Assembly (NCBI RefSeq): GCF_004145405.1
Contig: NZ_SELQ01000003.1
Span: forward strand, 327,927 to 391,926
Direction of reading: 5' to 3'
Length of the DNA stretch: 64,000 bases
From: Salipiger sp. IMCC34102
GTDB lineage: Bacteria > Pseudomonadota > Alphaproteobacteria > Rhodobacterales > Rhodobacteraceae
Shown: one piece after another, positions 50,576 through 61,400 of the stretch
Layout of the letters: the number at the start of each line of letters is the position of its first letter
Position numbering within the stretch: position 1 is the stretch's first letter
Program-made: the position numbers and the translations under genes
Notes under the pieces: generated by a model
Told to the model about the DNA's origin: nothing
The model's input: the letters and a program-made list of their open reading frames with translations, nothing else
Databases searched by the model: none

Positions 50576-50935
50576 TTACATGAAGCCCAGTTCGAGGCGC
50601 GCCTCGTCCGACATCATCTCCATCCCCCAGGGCGGGTCGTAGGTCATGGCGACATCGACGTGCTTCACGCCATCGAGCGGCTCGACCGCATCGGCGATCC
50701 AGCCCGGCATCTCTCCCGCGACGGGGCAGCCGGGGGCGGTGACGGTCATGGTGATGTTGACCGCGTTTTCGCTATCGATAGCAATGGTGTAGATCAGCCC
50801 GAGGTCGTAGATGTTGACCGGGATCTCGGGGTCGTAAACCGAGCGGCAGGCTTCCACCACCTTCTCGTGCAGCGGGTGGTCGGTCGAGGACGGCGCGATC
50901 AGCGGCGTCCCTTCCATCGGCGTCTGTTCGGTCAT
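50576..50935 (-). CDS. sufT: MIP18/DUF59 family iron-sulfur assembly protein (SufT-like)
   Basis: 119 residues. Signature VYDPEIPVNIYDLGLIYTI and the single-Cys motif VTAPGCPVAGEMPGWI, then DPPWGMEMMSDEARLELG at the end. SufT-type proteins help cluster assembly or transfer. PaaD is an alternative but no phenylacetate genes are present. Divergent from tgt. Confidence 0.87.
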   Translation of the reverse strand: MTEQTPMEGTPLIAPSSTDHPLHEKVVEACRSVYDPEIPVNIYDLGLIYTIAIDSENAVNITMTVTAPGCPVAGEMPGWIADAVEPLDGVKHVDVAMTYDPPWGMEMMSDEARLELGFM

Positions 50936-50991
50936 GGTATCTGTCCCGTCTATCCTGAGCGATCATATAGGATTTACGCGCCCGGGCGTAA

Positions 50992-52188
<1,197 letters not shown>

Positions 52189-52292
52189 GGCCCCGCGCCC
52201 CCCGGATCATGCAGTCCGAAGCGGTGGAGCGAAGTAGGTAGCCCCCGGGAATGCCGGGTGCGGGCGGATCGGTCGAATGGGGGGCATATTCC

Positions 52293-52324
52293 CCTTGAGA
52301 CTTGCCCGCGACGCGGCGCATGAT
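52293..52324 (+). promoter_or_regulatory. Possible heat-shock-type promoter for lon
   Basis: CCTTGAGAC (52293-52301), then GCGCATGAT (52317-52324), about 120 bp before the lon start. It loosely fits the RpoH pattern CTTGAAA-N-CCATNT. Lon is a common RpoH target, but the match is weak. Confidence 0.25.
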
Positions 52325-52439
52325 GCGCGCCACGGGTGGTTGAAACCGCCAGGATACGCCACCAGATATGGGTCACGAGGAGACGGGCCAGGATCGCCGC
52401 CATGGGATCGTCCGTCTTGCCAAGCTAAGGAATGAACCG

Positions 52440-54851
52440 ATGCAAGAACCCCTTGCCACCTCCTATCCCGTCCTGCCGCTGCGCGACATCGTCGTGTTCC
52501 CGCACATGATCGTGCCGCTCTTCGTGGGCCGCGAGAAGTCGGTCCGTGCGCTGGAAGAGGTCATGCGCGACGACAAGCAGATCCTGCTGTCCAGCCAGAT
52601 CGACCCCGGCCAGGACGATCCCGACACCGACGGGATCTACAACACCGGCGTGCTGGCCAACGTGCTGCAATTGCTCAAGCTGCCCGACGGCACCGTGAAG
52701 GTGCTGGTCGAAGGCCGGGCCCGCGTCACGATCACCGAATTCCACGACAACGACCGGTTCTTCGAAGCCTCCGCGGTCCTGCTGGAGGAAACCCCCGGCA
52801 ACGAGGAAGAACTCGACGCGCTGACCCGCACCGCGGCGGCCGAATTCGAGCGCTACGCGAAGATCAAGAAGAACATCCCCGAAGAGGCGATGGCCGCCGT
52901 GTCCGAGGCGACCGAGCCCGCCAAGCTTGCCGACCTGATCGCGGGGCACCTTGGCGTCGAGGTCGACCAGAAGCAGAAGCTTCTGGAAACGCTGTCCGTG
53001 TCCGAACGGCTGGAAAAGGTCTACGGCCTGATGCAGGGCGAGATGTCGGTCCTGCAGGTCGAGAAGAAGATCAAGACCCGCGTGAAGACGCAGATGGAGC
53101 GGACCCAGCGCGAGTACTACCTCAACGAACAGATGAAGGCGATCCAGAAGGAGCTGGGCGACGGCGAGGACGGCCAGAACGAGGTCGAGGAGCTCGAAGC
53201 GCGGATCAATGCCACCAAGCTGTCCAAGGAAGCGCGCGAGAAGGTCGACGCCGAGCTTAAGAAGCTCAAGAACATGTCGCCCATGTCCGCGGAAGCCACG
53301 GTCGTGCGCAACTACCTCGACTGGATCCTGGCCGTGCCATGGGGCGTGAAGTCGCGCACCAAGAAGGACCTTGGCCACGCGCAGAAGGTGCTGGACGACG
53401 ACCACTACGGGCTTGAGAAGGTCAAGGAACGGATCGTCGAATATCTGGCCGTGCAGCAGCGCAGCAAGAAGCTGAAGGGGCCGATCATGTGCCTCGTCGG
53501 GCCGCCGGGCGTGGGCAAGACCTCGCTGGGCAAGTCCGTCGCGAAATCGACGGGTCGCGAGTTCATCCGCATCAGCCTTGGCGGCGTGCGGGATGAGAGC
53601 GAGATCCGCGGCCACCGCCGGACCTACATCGGCTCCATGCCGGGCAAGATCATCCAGGCGCTGAAGAAGGCCAAGACCACGAACCCGCTCATCCTGCTCG
53701 ACGAGATCGACAAGATGGGGCAGGACTTCCGCGGCGATCCCGCCTCGGCCATGCTCGAAGTGCTCGATCCCGAACAGAACGGCACCTTCGTCGACCATTA
53801 CATGGAGGTCGAGTACGACCTGTCGAACGTGATGTTCCTGACCACGGCGAACTCCTACAACATGCCGGGGCCGCTTCTGGACCGGATGGAGATCATCCCG
53901 CTCTCGGGCTACACCGAGGACGAGAAGCGCGAGATCGCCAAGCAGCACCTGCTGCCCAAGGTCATGAAGAACCACGGTCTCAAGGCCAAGGAGTTCGAGG
54001 TCGACGACAATGCCCTCACGGACATCGCGCGGTACTACACCCGCGAGGCCGGCGTGCGGAACTTCGAGCGCGAGCTTGCCAAGATCGCCCGCAAGGCGGT
54101 TACCAAGATCGTCAAGAAGGAGGCGGAGACCGTTTCCGTCACGGCCGAGAACCTCGACGACTACCTGGGCGTGCGCAAGCACCGCTACGGGCTGGCCGAG
54201 AAGGACGACCAGATCGGCGTGGTGACGGGGCTGGCCTATACCTCCGTGGGGGGTGAGCTTTTGTCGATCGAGGCGCTGCGCCTGCCGGGCAAGGGCCGGA
54301 TGAAGACCACCGGCAAGCTGGGCGACGTGATGAAGGAATCGATCGATGCGGCCTCCAGCTACGTGCGGTCGGTGGCACCCTCCATCGGGGTGAAGCCGCC
54401 GCGTTTCGACACGCTGGACATCCACGTCCACGTGCCGGACGGCGCGACGCCCAAGGACGGACCCAGCGCGGGTCTGGCGATGGTCACGGCCATCGTATCG
54501 GTGCTGACGCAGATCCCCGTGCGCAAAGACATCGCCATGACGGGTGAGGTCACGCTTCGGGGCAACGCCAGCGCCATCGGCGGATTGAAGGAGAAACTGC
54601 TCGCGGCCCTGCGCGGTGGCATCAAGACGGTGCTGATCCCGCAGGAGAACGAGAAGGACCTCGCGGATATCCCCGACAACGTGAAGGAAGGTCTGACGAT
54701 CATCCCCGTCAACCACGTCTCGGAAGTGCTGGGCCACGCGCTCGTTCGCCAGCCCGAGGCAGTGGAGTGGGACCAGGAGGCCGAGGATGCCGCGGCCGCC
54801 GCGACCCTTGCCGCCAAGGCCCAGGAAGCGGCCGCCGGCGTGCACCACTAA
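52440..54851 (+). CDS. lon: ATP-dependent protease Lon
   Basis: 803 residues. N-terminal substrate domain ([29 protein letters not shown]), a coiled-coil linker, AAA+ ATPase with Walker [14 protein letters not shown] and the C-terminal protease with Ser-Lys dyad ([16 protein letters not shown], then [16 protein letters not shown]). The start [16 protein letters not shown] has TAAGGA upstream. It degrades misfolded and regulatory proteins. Followed by an HU-like gene, an arrangement common in proteobacteria. Confidence 0.97.
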   Translation: MQEPLATSYPVLPLRDIVVFPHMIVPLFVGREKSVRALEEVMRDDKQILLSSQIDPGQDDPDTDGIYNTGVLANVLQLLKLPDGTVKVLVEGRARVTITEFHDNDRFFEASAVLLEETPGNEEELDALTRTAAAEFERYAKIKKNIPEEAMAAVSEATEPAKLADLIAGHLGVEVDQKQKLLETLSVSERLEKVYGLMQGEMSVLQVEKKIKTRVKTQMERTQREYYLNEQMKAIQKELGDGEDGQNEVEELEARINATKLSKEAREKVDAELKKLKNMSPMSAEATVVRNYLDWILAVPWGVKSRTKKDLGHAQKVLDDDHYGLEKVKERIVEYLAVQQRSKKLKGPIMCLVGPPGVGKTSLGKSVAKSTGREFIRISLGGVRDESEIRGHRRTYIGSMPGKIIQALKKAKTTNPLILLDEIDKMGQDFRGDPASAMLEVLDPEQNGTFVDHYMEVEYDLSNVMFLTTANSYNMPGPLLDRMEIIPLSGYTEDEKREIAKQHLLPKVMKNHGLKAKEFEVDDNALTDIARYYTREAGVRNFERELAKIARKAVTKIVKKEAETVSVTAENLDDYLGVRKHRYGLAEKDDQIGVVTGLAYTSVGGELLSIEALRLPGKGRMKTTGKLGDVMKESIDAASSYVRSVAPSIGVKPPRFDTLDIHVHVPDGATPKDGPSAGLAMVTAIVSVLTQIPVRKDIAMTGEVTLRGNASAIGGLKEKLLAALRGGIKTVLIPQENEKDLADIPDNVKEGLTIIPVNHVSEVLGHALVRQPEAVEWDQEAEDAAAAATLAAKAQEAAAGVHH

Positions 54852-54874
54852 GGCTGCTCGTCCGGGCAAGATCG

Positions 54875-54905
54875 GGCGCGTCGGAGCAATCCGGCGCGCC
54901 TTTTT
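54875..54905 (+). terminator. Rho-independent terminator of lon
   Basis: GGCGCGTCGGA (54875-54885) pairs with TCCGGCGCGCC (54890-54900) around a GCAA loop with one G-U pair, followed by TTTTT. Confidence 0.93.
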
Positions 54906-54987
54906 CATGATCCGATCCCGCCTTGGGCATGGAACCGCCAGGTTTCCCGGCTAAGGTCCTTGCGAACCAGCATCGCCGGAGCCCGAC

Positions 54988-55410
54988 ATGGCCGACACAC
55001 CGAAGACCCCGCAATCCACCCTGACCCTGAAACCCAACCCCGCAAAAGCCCGAGTGGAGGACGCCACGCCCCACGCCGTTCCGACACCTCGCGTGGTCGG
55101 CGGACATGCACAGGTGTCCGACGGCGAGGCGATGAAGAAAAAGGAGTTCATCGACCGCGTCCTCGCACGTTGCGGCGTCAAGAAACGCGACGCCAAGCCC
55201 GCGATCGAGGCCACGATGGCCGAACTGGCGGATCTGCTGGCCGCGGGCGGCGATCTGAACCTGCCCCCCATGGGCAAGCTCAAATCGGTGAAGTCCAGGG
55301 ACCTTGGCAACGGGGCGAAGGTGATGACCCTCAAACTGCGCACCATGAAGGATGGCGCAGGGCCCGATACCGGCAAAACCGGGGTTGCGGAGGACGGCGA
55401 GGACGGCTAA
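54988..55410 (+). CDS. HU-family DNA-binding protein with N-terminal extension
   Basis: 140 residues. The HU-like part begins at KKKEFIDRVLARCGVKKRDAKPAIEATMAELADLLAAGGDLNLPPMGKLKSVKSRDLGNGAKVMTLKLR. About 48 extra residues, Pro/Thr/Lys-rich and probably disordered, precede it, and an acidic tail ends it. The DNA-binding arm is diverged from classical HU (no full RNPRTG motif), so DNA preference may differ. Follows lon as hupB often does. Confidence 0.82.
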   Translation: MADTPKTPQSTLTLKPNPAKARVEDATPHAVPTPRVVGGHAQVSDGEAMKKKEFIDRVLARCGVKKRDAKPAIEATMAELADLLAAGGDLNLPPMGKLKSVKSRDLGNGAKVMTLKLRTMKDGAGPDTGKTGVAEDGEDG

Positions 55411-55423
55411 ATCGCATGCCAGC

Positions 55424-55498
55424 GGGTGATTAGCTCAGTGGTAGAGCGCTTCGTTCACATCGAAGATGTCAGGAGTTCAAATCTCTTATCACCCACCA
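55424..55498 (+). tRNA. tRNA-Val (anticodon CAC)
   Basis: 75 nt. Acceptor GGGTGAT/ATCACCC with encoded ACCA. Anticodon arm CTTCG-TTCACAT-CGAAG gives CAC. T-arm GAGTTCAAATCTC. D-arm GCTCAGTGGTAGAGC. Confidence 0.96.
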
Positions 55499-55505
55499 GA
55501 ATTCA

Positions 55506-55535
55506 GGGGCGCGCCGGGACCGGCCGCCCCTTTTT
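55506..55535 (+). terminator. Terminator after tRNA-Val(CAC)
   Basis: GGGGCG/CGCCCC stem with an inner GCCGG/CCGGC stem, followed by TTTTT. Confidence 0.88.
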
Positions 55536-55548
55536 CATGAGGGCCGGA

Positions 55549-55836
55549 ATGCGGGCTGATCTGGAACGCCGCTGGATGACCTTGACCCGCGAAGACCTGC
55601 CGCGCGTGGCGCGGGACCGCGACTGGCCCATCCATCTCGATCACTGCTTCCAGCGCGTTCTGCTGGACCAGGCCTGCCGCGGCTGCTGGTACGACCGGAT
55701 CGAGGGGCGCCCGGCCTATCGTGCCGCACCCGAGCCCATCCTGCGCCGCGCCGTCGAACTGGGGGAGGCGGTCCTGGCGGGGCTCGTCGACCTCGACGCG
55801 CTGAATGCCCAAAGCCTGCGATGGAGACGCCAATGA
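55549..55836 (+). CDS. Small conserved protein upstream of the histidine phosphatase
   Basis: 95 residues, MRADLERRWMTLTREDLPRVARDRDWPIHLDHCFQRVLLDQACRGCWYDRI. No known family recognised. It has conserved-looking Trp, His and Cys residues. The start at 55549 is chosen because the next ATG upstream (55537) lies at the terminator T-run. Its stop overlaps the start of the phosphatase gene (ATGA), so the two are co-translated. Confidence 0.7.
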   Translation: MRADLERRWMTLTREDLPRVARDRDWPIHLDHCFQRVLLDQACRGCWYDRIEGRPAYRAAPEPILRRAVELGEAVLAGLVDLDALNAQSLRWRRQ

Positions 55837-56402
55837 GCTTTCCCGACCTTTACATCCTGCGCCATGGCGAAACCGTCTGGAACCGCGAGAATCGGATGCA
55901 GGGGCATCTCGATTCCCCTCTGACGCAACGGGGCCTGGGGCAGGCGGCGGACCAGCGTCGTATTCTTGCCGGGCGCGACCTGACCGGCTTCTCATTCCTT
56001 GTCAGCCCGTTGGGCCGTGCCGTCCAGACCGCAGGCATCGCCCTTGGCGGTCTGGCCACCACCGTCCGAACCGATGACCGCCTGATGGAAATCGACGTCG
56101 GCCGCTGGCAGGGCCTCTTGCGACAGGATCTGGTGGAAGGGGACCTCGTCGAAGGCCCCGACGGCGACCCTTCGCTATACGAGCGGGCCCCCGGCGGCGA
56201 AGGATTCGATGGCCTGGAGGCGCGCGCCCGCAGCTTTCTGGACGATCTGTCCGGCCCCGCGGTCCTGGTCACGCATGGCATCGCAAGTCGGATGCTGCGC
56301 ATGATCGCCACCGGCGCGGGGCGTGAGGCGCTTTTGACCATGCCGGGAGGGCAGGGGAACGTCTTTTTCGTCTCCGACGGTCGACAGACGGAGTTGCGCT
56401 GA
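55833..56402 (+). CDS. Histidine phosphatase family protein (phosphoglycerate mutase-like)
   Basis: 189 residues from MSFPDLYILRHGETVWN. Catalytic RHGE motif near the start, second His in VTHGIASRMLR, and the SPLGRAVQTA block. A small-molecule phosphatase is more likely than a true mutase given its length. Substrate unknown. The ATG overlaps the upstream stop. Confidence 0.88.
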   Translation: MSFPDLYILRHGETVWNRENRMQGHLDSPLTQRGLGQAADQRRILAGRDLTGFSFLVSPLGRAVQTAGIALGGLATTVRTDDRLMEIDVGRWQGLLRQDLVEGDLVEGPDGDPSLYERAPGGEGFDGLEARARSFLDDLSGPAVLVTHGIASRMLRMIATGAGREALLTMPGGQGNVFFVSDGRQTELR

Positions 56403-56434
56403 TCCTGCCAATGGCCTAGATCAGGCGCGGCCCC

Positions 56435-56510
56435 GGGTGGTTAGCTCAGTTGGTAGAGCGTTTCGTTTACACCGAAAATGTCGGGGGTTCGAGCCCCTCA
56501 CCACCCACCA
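56435..56510 (+). tRNA. tRNA-Val (anticodon TAC)
   Basis: 76 nt. Acceptor GGGTGGT/ACCACCC with encoded ACCA. Anticodon arm TTTCG-TTTACAC-CGAAA gives TAC. T-arm GGGGGTTCGAGCCCC. It is the last core feature before the phage-like region and a natural integration target, but no duplicated 3' end is seen in the window. Confidence 0.96.
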
Positions 56511-57042
56511 CCGCCCCCCATGCTTCGATTGGTGCGGTGCCTTCGGGCGAATGCCCGCGCCCTCTTGCCCGAGGCCGCAACGAACCCGCGCGCACCTTCG
56601 GGGCGCACTTCCTGTAACGCGCAGGTAATGCTGGCATAAACGGGGGCCGGGTAACCGGAAGAGGCCCGAAGACCTCGGAAGTCGCCGGATGGCCGGAAGC
56701 GTTGAAAACAAGGGTGATCAGCGGAGGTAGTCGGGATTGCGTCAGATCGGGCTATGACAAATAAGCTGCGCGATATTGCCAAATTTCCTGCGCGTTGACC
56801 TCAGAACCGGAAACAGCGGAGACCTAGAGCCCTTACAAAACAAGGGTGCGGCTCTGCCAAGGTGGGAACCGAAACGCCAGATCGATCAGGATTTCCCACT
56901 TCGAGTTCAGTCAAGAAAACAAGGTCGTTCGCTTAGTCAAGCGAAGTCGGCAGAAGTTTGAGGTGGGAAATTTCGATCTGGGTTCGTAGGTTTCCACCGT
57001 CACGCCGAAGTGGAATATTTTGAGAGTGCTTTAAAGGCCGAT
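56511..57042. other. Gene-free, lower-GC junction between core and accessory DNA
   Basis: 532 bp. GC content falls from about 56700 onward. There are three copies of AAAACAAGG(G)T (56705, 56837, 56916) and short GTGGGAA/TTCCCAC inverted matches. A 61-codon frame at 56776 shows no protein-like features. It probably holds decayed mobile-element DNA. Confidence 0.5.
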
Positions 57043-57393
57043 TTAAGGTGAGATGAACGCCGCCGTTGGCTCGCAGAGCTTTGAGAAAGCGGCGGCGATA
57101 TCCGGCACAGCGAGGGCGGTCTGGAACTCGTTCATGTAGACTGCAAACTTGAAGAGAAAGGGCGTGTCATACTCTTCAAACGAACCATCGGAATAGTTCT
57201 CAAGCAAATTTTCCAGCGTCATTTCACCATCTGCCAAGTCACAGTGATCGGGCATGCCGATCATATAAGCGGCCGTGGAGGCAATCTTATCAATCTCGGC
57301 CATGGCGACCGCCGTTTCCAAAGTCTGAGAACTACCTTCTGTCGCCGGTAGAGAGAGTGCGGCCGCGAATGCGATACTTGTGATCGTTTTCAT
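57043..57393 (-). CDS. Small secreted protein of unknown function
   Basis: 116 residues. Signal peptide MKTITSIAFAAALSLPATEGSSQ, then a helical mature domain with two cysteines (DHCDLADGEMTLENLLENY and AAFSKLCEPTAAF) that could form a disulfide. No family recognised. Lower GC than core genes. It lies four bases from the broken repressor on the same strand and may be cargo of the former phage or island. Confidence 0.6.
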   Translation of the reverse strand: MKTITSIAFAAALSLPATEGSSQTLETAVAMAEIDKIASTAAYMIGMPDHCDLADGEMTLENLLENYSDGSFEEYDTPFLFKFAVYMNEFQTALAVPDIAAAFSKLCEPTAAFISP

Positions 57394-57397
57394 TTTC

Positions 57398-57772
57398 TCA
57401 AATCCAATCGTGCTGGAATGTGCTGCGTTTCGGGCGTCGGGCTATTATCGGGGAATGGCTGTGGCCCGACCAGGCGTAACGACCAATAATGCGAATTCTG
57501 TTGGCGTCCTCGCCCGAGCGGGTTTCCGGTGGGTGATCGGTATTGTCGGATTGCAGAAGTAGGCCGCCTTCGATTTTCGCAAGGCGCTTCACGCGCACGT
57601 CGCCCTCGGTATCGACTAAGCCATAGACCTCCCCGCTTACGAGATCGCCGCGATGCTGGTTGAGAAGAATCAGATCGCCGTCGCGGATGAGCGGCGACAC
57701 GCGCATGACGCTGCGACCGACCCAGACCGCAGGTGCAGCCGGCGGCTTCGACGCTGATGCCTTCGTCTGCAC
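57398..57772 (-). pseudogene. Remnant of an S24 (LexA/CI-type) phage repressor
   Basis: Only the C-terminal peptidase part is recognisable: LIRDGDLILLNQHRG, VYGLVDTEGDVRVKRLAKIEGGLLLQSDNTDHPP and IRIIGRYAWSG, including the catalytic Lys region. The N-terminal HTH is missing, and the Ser motif (GDSM) is not at its place. The first 15-20 codons of the frame read antisense into the tail tube remnant. So the gene was truncated by a deletion near 57745. Confidence 0.6.
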
Positions 57773-57977
57773 GATGGGCGGCCTGTGGACCGGCGTCGAG
57801 TTCGCCGACCTCTAACCCGGCAAGGCAGACGTCACGCAAGGGCTGACGCTGCAGGCCGACTACTTCCGCATGGTCTATCGCGGGAGCGAACTTTGCGAGA
57901 TCGACTTCAAGGCGGGCAAGCGGGTCATCGGCGGCGTCGATCAGCTCGCCGCAATGCACCGTGAAATGGGCATTTAA
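57746..57977 (+). pseudogene. 3' remnant of a P2-type major tail tube gene (FII-like)
   Basis: The frame DADAFVCTMGGLWTGVEFADL-stop-PGKADVTQGLTLQADYFRMVYRGSELCEIDFKAGKRVIGGVDQLAAMHREMGI matches the C-terminal third of tail tube proteins. It has an in-frame TAA at 57813 and no 5' part. It sits 12 bp before the E gene, as FII does in P2-type phages. Confidence 0.65.
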
Positions 57978-57989
57978 GGAGACTTCAAC

Positions 57990-58310
57990 ATGACCTTGCA
58001 CGCCCTTAACCGCGTCACCCTCCAGGACCCGATTGAGATCGACGGCAAACCCGTCGCGGAGATCGAACTGCGCAAGCCCGGCACCGGCGAGCTGCGCGGC
58101 CTGAAGCTTACGGACCTTCTGCAGATGGACGTCGACGCGATGTCGAAGCTCATCCCGCGGATCTCGCAGCCTTACCTGGGCCCGGCAGAGCTCGCGCGGC
58201 TCGACCCCGCGGACTTCGCGGCCATCTGCGTCGTGGTGACGACTTTTTTCGCGAAGCGCCGCCAGCTGGAGGGGACGGCGCTGACGATCCCGGACGCCGA
58301 GACCGCCTGA
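57990..58310 (+). CDS. Phage tail assembly chaperone E
   Basis: 106 residues, MTLHALNRVTLQDPIEIDGKPVAEIELRKPGTGELRGLKL. This matches the P2 gpE/Mu gp41-type tail assembly family. The gene has AAGGAGAC in front. A T TTT TTC heptamer at 58244-58250 near its end allows a -1 shift into E' to make the longer E+E' chaperone needed for tail-length assembly. Confidence 0.85.
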   Translation: MTLHALNRVTLQDPIEIDGKPVAEIELRKPGTGELRGLKLTDLLQMDVDAMSKLIPRISQPYLGPAELARLDPADFAAICVVVTTFFAKRRQLEGTALTIPDAETA

Positions 58311-58462
58311 AGCTGCCCGACGACGTCGAGGACGTGATGGCGGACATCGCCACAGTCTTCGGCTGGGGCCCGCGGGAAATGGACCCGATGGACCTCGAAG
58401 AGCTGATGCGGTGGCACGCCCAGGCGCGCCGCCGCAGCCCGCATCCCCCCGACGAGGACTGA
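58250..58462 (+). CDS. Tail assembly chaperone extension E' (read by -1 frameshift)
   Basis: The -1 frame from 58250 stays open to the TGA at 58460-58462, coding REAPPAGGDGADDPGRR...LKLPDDVEDVMADIATVFGWGPREMDPMDLEELMRWHAQARRR. The VFGW...M..L..LMxWHxxA part is the typical E' (GpE) module. No good independent start is present, so it should be made only as a fusion to E. Confidence 0.8.
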   Translation, partial: REAPPAGGDGADDPGRRDRLKLPDDVEDVMADIATVFGWGPREMDPMDLEELMRWHAQARRRSPHPPDED

Positions 58463-58475
58463 ACGAGGACAAAGC

Positions 58476-61400
58476 ATGGCCGATCTGAATGTTTCTCTGA
58501 TCATGCGCCTCGTGGACCGCATCAGCGGTCCCCTCAAGGACGTGCAGTCCGAGCTGCAGCAGACGCAGAACCGCACCCGGCATTTGCGGGACGCGGGGCT
58601 TCTGGCGGGCAAGGCAGTCCTCGGTATCGGTGCCGCCGCCGTAGCCGGCACCGGTGCGGCCATCGCTCAGGCGGTCACGATGGAGGACGTCTGGTCGGAG
58701 GCCAACAAGACGCTGGGGATGTCACCCCAGCAGCTGCAGGGCCTCAAGGACGACATCGGAGATCTCGCCGCCGAGATTCCCGTCGCGACCCAAGGCATGG
58801 TCGAGATCGCAGACGTCGCGGGCCAGCTCGGCTTGCGCGGTCGCGAGGATATCCGGGCCTTCACCGAGGATGCGGCGAAGATGTCCGCGACCTTCGACGT
58901 CTCCGCCCAAGCCTCTGCTCAGATGATGGGCTCTTGGCGCGAGCAGATGAACTACGCCCAGGACGAGGTGCGCGGGCTCGCCGACCAGATCAACTACCTG
59001 GGCAACACCACCGCGGCCGACTCGGTATCCATCGCCGAATACACGACCCGGGTCCTGAAGATCGCGTCCGATGCCGGCATGGCCGAGGAAGAGATCCTGG
59101 CACTCGGTGCGTCGATGATCGCCTCGGGCCATGCCCCCGAGGTCGCGGCGACCGGTCTGCGCGCTTTCTTGCGCACGATGACCGAGACCAGCGGACAGCT
59201 GACTAAGAGCGAACAGGGCATCCTGCGGCAGATCGGGCTGCTGGACGATTGGGACGATATCCAGACCCGGTTCCATACGGACAGCGCGGGCGCGATCCGC
59301 CAGGTGGTCGAGGCGCTGGAAACCCTGCCCGAAGCGGACCAGAACAGCGCGATCTCGAACCTCTTCGGCGAAGAAGCCGCGCGGTCGCTGGGCGGTCTGC
59401 TGGGTGACACCGAGGCGCTGGAGCGCGCGCTCGGCCGGGTCGACGAGCTGGAGTTCGCGAGCGGCTCGATGCAGGCCGAGTTCGAGGCCCTGTCGGACGA
59501 CGTCGCCGACACTTGGACCAAGTTGATGAACGTCGTGAAGGGTCGCAGCGTCGAGTTCGGCGCGACGTTCCTCGGACCGATCAACGACGGTCTCAAGGAC
59601 ACGCGCGAGATCCTGACGACGCTCAACGAGCGGATCACCGTCGTGGACCGGATGCAGAACGCCTTTTCCGGCTTCGCGGCCGGCGCTGGCTTGGAAGCAG
59701 GCGGCAGCTTTCAAGGCGCGCTCGCAGAGGCGAAAGAGAGCCTGTCGGAGCTGCTCTTTGGCACGGTCTACGAGGACGGCTCGGTCGAAGGCTCGGGCCT
59801 CATGCGCCGCGCCAACGACATCGCCGAGATGTTCGCCGATGCCGAAAGCTGGGGTGCGCGGGCCCGGTCGATCGCCGACGAGGTGACAGGTGGCATGGGG
59901 CGGATCGCGGACGCGATCGGCGGTGCGCTCGACGGCGATCCCGCCGCCCTGGCCGAGGAGGTCGAAGACCTCTTCGATCGACTGGCATCGCTTCAGGGTC
60001 CGACGCTCGACCTGGTGGGACTGTTGCCGGAGGACCTGCCGGGGCTCCACACGCTCCAGACGGCGCAGGATCTGCTGAACGGGGTCATCACCCGCGCCAA
60101 CGAAACCCGCTCGACGATCCTCGAGGCGGCCGGCGGTGTGGCGTCGTCGCTGATGACCGGCGACCTCGACGGCCTCGTCGATGAGATCGAGAGCGCTCTG
60201 ACCCGCCTGTCCGACATTACTCTGCCGGAGTTCGACCTGGTCGGGCTGATCCCCGACGACATCCCCGGCGCCGAAGCCTTGCGCGATGCGGCCGAACTGG
60301 TCGAAAGCCTGCTGTCGACCGTCCGCAGCATGGCCGAGATCGCAACGGGCTCGGCGGTCGCCTATCTGCGCGGCTTCTTCGACGGGCTGCTTCCTTACCT
60401 CGAACCGCTCAACGAGAAGCTGGGCGCGATCTGGGACGAGATGGGCGGCGTGCTGGCGGCGGTCGCCGACTTCTGGGGCGCGATCGCGGACCGGATGGGC
60501 GATGCCTCCGACAGCGAAAGCGGCCTCGCGTTCCTCAACCGCTTTGGCGAGGGCATGGGCCGGTTCCTGGGCACGATGACCGGGTTCAGCCTCGACGTGA
60601 TCACCCTTGTCCTGCGCGGCGTGCGCGAGTTCATGGATACGATGGCGGCACTTGCGGGCGGCGACTGGGAGTTTCCGGACTTCGGAGAGGCGCTGGACGA
60701 TGTCTTCGACTTCGAGTGGCACGAGGTACTGCCGGAATGGGACTGGTTGAAAATCATCAAAGGCCCTCCGGATCTTGGGAAGATAACAGGCATCAAAGCC
60801 GAGGTTGACATGTCCGGCCCGCGCGAACTTTTGCGTGGTATCCTTGGAAGCGAAGAGCCGGTCGAAGTACCAGCACGCGTCCGGATCGACACGCCCACCG
60901 CGCCGTCGATCGCCGACGTCGCCGCCGACGCGCAGACCGTCGAAGATCTGCAGCGTGACATCGAGGAGGTCATCGCCGCCGCCCGCGACCTGCCGCCTGA
61001 AATCCGCGTGATGGTCGCAGAAACTGAGGCCGTCCTGAGTGCGCTCGACTTCACCGCACACGGCCAGCGCATAATGGAGACGCTCGCGACGGGCCTGCGC
61101 TCCGGCAACGCCGCAGTCGTTGCCGCGGTCCAGGAGATGGCGGCCGCCGTGCGCGCGGCGATGCCATCCGGTCCGGCCGTGGCCCTGGCGGTGCAGACCG
61201 GCCAGTCGGCACAGGTCCAGGCCCGTGCCGCCGGTGGATGGTTCGGCCCCGGCTGGTTGCTGACCGGCGAGGAGGGGCCCGAGCTCGAGTATCGAAGCCA
61301 AGGCGGCTTCATCGCGCACCATGGCCAGCTGCGCGAGATGCTGGAGATGTCGGACATAATCCGGCGCAACGCCGGCCGCATGGCACCGGTCGCCGCGACC

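Noticed and set aside
52425..54908. 827-codon frame opposite lon
   Set aside because: Antisense shadow of a certain lon gene with strong third-position GC bias.
56435..56510. tRNA-Val(TAC) as proven attachment site
   Set aside because: No copy of the tRNA 3' end is found after the phage genes up to 64000, and no integrase is present; only suggestive.
56705..56925. Three AAAACAAGG(G)T copies as a repeat array or CRISPR
   Set aside because: Units are about 10 bp, spacing is irregular (132 and 79 bp) and the flanks differ; no array.
56776..56961. 61-codon frame after tRNA-Val
   Set aside because: No ribosome site, no domain-like sequence; probably chance in decayed DNA.
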